Source of the DNA: CAZTCJ01 sp964612085
GTDB lineage: Bacteria; Pseudomonadota; Alphaproteobacteria; JAJFIK01
Assembly (NCBI GenBank): GCA_964612085.1
Contig: CAZTCJ010000145.1
Span: 1-6,060, forward strand
Reading direction: 5' to 3'
DNA: 6,060 nucleotides
Shown here: positions 4,576-6,060 of the stretch, one piece after another
Numbering within the stretch: the first letter of the stretch is position 1
How the letters are laid out: every line of letters starts with the position of its first letter
Translations under genes and position numbers: made by a program
Notes under the pieces: model-generated
Databases searched by the model: none
What the model was told of the DNA's origin: nothing
What the model saw: only the letters and a program-made list of their open reading frames with translations

Positions 4576-5277
4576 ATGGAAGCAGAAACGGATCCGTCAG
4601 GCAATTTGGCGTTGGTGCGCGAGCGCATGGCGAAGGCGGCATCGAAGGCCGGGCGGCGGCTCGAAGACATCACCTTGATCGGCGTCTCCAAGGTCCACGG
4701 GCCGGAGCGCATTGCCCCGGTGATCGCAGCGGGCCTGAAGGATTTCGGGGAGAACAAGGTCCAGGAAGCCGCCGCCAAATGGCCCGCCTTGCGGCAAAGC
4801 CATCCGGACCTGACGCTCCATCTGGTGGGGCCGCTTCAGACCAATAAGGTGCGCGACGCGGTGGCCCTGTTCAACGTGATCCATGCGGTGGACCGGGACA
4901 AGCTGGCGGCGAAACTCGCGGGCGAAATTGCCGCATCGGGCCGCGCGATCCGGTTGTTCATCCAGATTAATACGGGCGAGGAAGCGCAAAAAGCAGGCGT
5001 CTTGCCAGCGGAGGCTGACGCGTTCATCGCCCGCTGCCGGGAGGAACACGGGCTTCCCATCGAAGGGCTGATGTGCATCCCGCCGCTGGACGAAGAGCCC
5101 GCGCTTCATTTCGCGCTGCTGGCCAAGATCGCCGAACGCAACGGGCTGGAAAAGCTCAGCATGGGCATGACCGCCGATTTCGAGAAAGCCATCGCTCTTG
5201 GCGCGACCCATATCCGCGTGGGAACGGCCTTGTTTGGCGAGCGCCCGAAACCTGCCGCTAAAGCGCCTCAGGGATGA
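4576..5277 (+). CDS. yggS: YggS-family pyridoxal phosphate homeostasis protein
   Basis: A 233-residue member of the YggS/PROSC (PLPBP) family. These proteins bind pyridoxal 5'-phosphate with no known catalytic activity and affect PLP and amino-acid/keto-acid balance in the cytoplasm. The hallmarks are in order: PLP Schiff-base Lys39 in LIGVSK, FGENKVQEA (57-65), HLVGPLQTNK (82-91), the phosphate-binding SMGMTADFEKAI (195-206) and HIRVGTALFGER (212-223). Length matches the family and the reading frame is intact. The start at 4576 is preceded by GAGG and CAGG in a weak ribosome binding region (4562-4571). It is divergent from the ThiE-like gene (35 bp apart) and its last 20 bp overlap the end of the convergent L,D-transpeptidase gene. 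The symbol follows the E. coli family name. Confidence 0.95.
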   Translation: MEAETDPSGNLALVRERMAKAASKAGRRLEDITLIGVSKVHGPERIAPVIAAGLKDFGENKVQEAAAKWPALRQSHPDLTLHLVGPLQTNKVRDAVALFNVIHAVDRDKLAAKLAGEIAASGRAIRLFIQINTGEEAQKAGVLPAEADAFIARCREEHGLPIEGLMCIPPLDEEPALHFALLAKIAERNGLEKLSMGMTADFEKAIALGATHIRVGTALFGERPKPAAKAPQG

Positions 5278-5770
5278 TCATCCGGCTGTCCGGCATTGCG
5301 GCCTTTAGGGCGGCGAGCATGTCGCCAAGCGCGATGGCGACACAGCCTTCGGTCGGGCTGTAATTCTCTGTTGCCAGATGAAAAAAGATGGCGCTGCCCA
5401 TGCCCGGCACCACCGGATCGTCATTGTGTCCCAGCACGACGATAATATCGTATACCCTGTCTTCCCGCCACAGATGTTCTGCACTCGCCGGATAAGGCAG
5501 GGTGACGGGCCGGTTATAGGCAGGGTCTTGGGCCGCGTCGCACCAGCCGTCCGACGGTGCGATGGGCGCGAGCGGCAGGGCCGTTTCGGGCTGGATGAGC
5601 CGGTCCGGCCGGTATAAGACCTGGCGCAGCGGCCAGGAGCCTGCGGGCGTCGCCCCGTCGCCTTCGCGTTTTCCGGTGGCGGGCAGGATCCCGCCCTTGC
5701 CCAGGGCGCAGCGCACGGCCTTGCCGCCGAAGGCGAGGGACGGGCCTGGCCCGACCGTAAAATCCGTCAT
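5258..5770 (-). CDS. YkuD-type L,D-transpeptidase family protein
   Basis: A 170-residue protein of the L,D-transpeptidase catalytic (YkuD) superfamily. Its members form 3-3 peptidoglycan cross-links or attach proteins to the wall, using a catalytic cysteine. The motif is seen as FFHLATENYSPTEGCVAI, giving conserved His131 and catalytic Cys143; KREGDGATPAGSWPLRQV (34-51) and GHNDDPVVPGMG (114-125) are further family blocks. It most resembles the short, stand-alone COG3786 branch. There is no signal peptide, lipobox or membrane segment at the N-terminus (MTDFTVGPGPSLAFGG), which is unexpected for an enzyme acting on periplasmic peptidoglycan. The start is fixed by GAGGAG at 5784-5779 (minus strand) and by the ATGA overlap with ribA, so the two are translationally coupled. 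The 3' end overlaps the yggS coding region. Confidence 0.88.
   Translation of the reverse strand: MTDFTVGPGPSLAFGGKAVRCALGKGGILPATGKREGDGATPAGSWPLRQVLYRPDRLIQPETALPLAPIAPSDGWCDAAQDPAYNRPVTLPYPASAEHLWREDRVYDIIVVLGHNDDPVVPGMGSAIFFHLATENYSPTEGCVAIALGDMLAALKAAMPDSRMIIPEAL
5767..5770 (-). promoter_or_regulatory. ATGA stop/start overlap of ribA and the L,D-transpeptidase gene
   Basis: On the minus strand the sequence ATGA holds the transpeptidase start (ATG) and the ribA stop (TGA). A GAGGAG ribosome binding site lies inside the ribA end. This is a classical translational-coupling arrangement and supports a single mRNA. Confidence 0.85.
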
Positions 5771-6060
5771 GGGCCCGGCTCCTCGTCATCGAGCAGATGG
5801 CCCGTCTTCTCCGCCTTGACGCGCAGATAATCCGCATTGTGCGGATTGGTCGCGAACTGGTGCGGCACCCGCTCGATCACGGTGATGCCGTGCGCTGCCA
5901 GGGCATCGACCTTCGCCGGATTGTTGGTCAGCAAGCGGATTTTTGTCAGGGCCAGGGATTTGAGCATTTGCGCGGCGGGCCGGAAGGCGCGCTCGTCGAT
6001 GGCAAAGCCCAGGCGTTCATTGGCTTCCACCGTGTCGAAGCCCTGGTCCTGAAGCGCATA
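5767..6060 (-). CDS. ribA: GTP cyclohydrolase II, C-terminal part (runs off right edge)
   Basis: The C-terminal 97 residues of GTP cyclohydrolase II, which opens and deformylates the imidazole ring of GTP in the first step of riboflavin synthesis. The frame is open to the window edge, so the N-terminus and the zinc-binding cysteines lie outside. The visible part follows the E. coli RibA C-terminus closely: YALQDQGFDTVEANERLGF, then DER (the Asp/Arg pair equivalent to E. coli Asp126 and Arg128), IRLLTNNPAKV, GITVIERVP, NPHNADYLRVKAEKTGHLL. It ends soon after this, as monofunctional RibA does. Whether an N-terminal RibB domain is fused cannot be seen. Its TGA stop overlaps the ATG of the L,D-transpeptidase gene. 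Confidence 0.97.
   Translation of the reverse strand, partial: YALQDQGFDTVEANERLGFAIDERAFRPAAQMLKSLALTKIRLLTNNPAKVDALAAHGITVIERVPHQFATNPHNADYLRVKAEKTGHLLDDEEPGP

Noticed and set aside
4541..4642. N-terminal extension of the ThiE-like protein to an ATG at 4642
   Set aside because: It would overlap the divergent yggS coding region by 67 bp, and the extra residues are unlike the family N-terminus.
4118..4678. 186-codon plus-strand open frame
   Set aside because: Shadow of the ThiE-like gene that also runs into yggS in another frame; no family resemblance.
4597..5211. 204-codon minus-strand open frame
   Set aside because: Antisense shadow of yggS, whose PLP-binding motifs are all in the plus frame.

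Overview
The window looks like a chromosomal housekeeping segment of a GC-rich alphaproteobacterium. The evidence is the gene set: a DUF3576-type lipoprotein directly upstream of leuS, a 16-strand-type (Porin_4-like) porin with an Ala-rich signal peptide, a thiamine-phosphate-synthase-like protein next to a YggS-family PLP protein, and a YkuD-type L,D-transpeptidase coupled to ribA. The order cannot be fixed from the sequence; a Rhodospirillales-like affiliation is a guess. No transposase, integrase, phage gene, CRISPR array or tRNA/rRNA is visible.

Layout, left to right. (1) 1-1132, minus: N-terminal part of leuS, running off the left edge. (2) 1285-1893, minus: a DUF3576 lipoprotein with a lysine/glutamate linker, about 150 bp upstream of leuS and probably co-transcribed with it. 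(3) 1894-2602: a 709-bp divergent intergenic region. It holds two adjacent 78/79-bp palindromes (2016-2093 and 2107-2185), a further imperfect stem (2225-2280), a CTTAAG tandem repeat and a candidate porin promoter (2490-2519). (4) 2603-3886, plus: outer-membrane porin, closed by a clear intrinsic terminator (3913-3940). (5) 3944-4540, minus: ThiE-like protein, convergent with the porin and divergent from yggS. (6) 4576-5277, plus: YggS-family PLP homeostasis protein. (7) 5258-5770, minus: L,D-transpeptidase whose 3' end overlaps that of yggS by 20 bp. (8) 5767-6060, minus: C-terminal end of ribA, overlapping the transpeptidase start by 4 bp (ATGA).

Functionally, the genes are translation (leuS), envelope (DUF3576 lipoprotein, porin, L,D-transpeptidase) and cofactor metabolism (ThiE-like, YggS, RibA). 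Adjacency is the only thing linking them.

The most interesting signal is the pair of long palindromes. When one is reverse-complemented they align end to end. Each forms 26 Watson-Crick pairs and has a 4-nt one-sided bulge at the same place. The 7 base pairs that differ between the two copies have all changed on both arms. They are two diverged copies of one structured element in opposite orientation, a BIME/REP-like or structured-RNA arrangement that I cannot assign to a named family.
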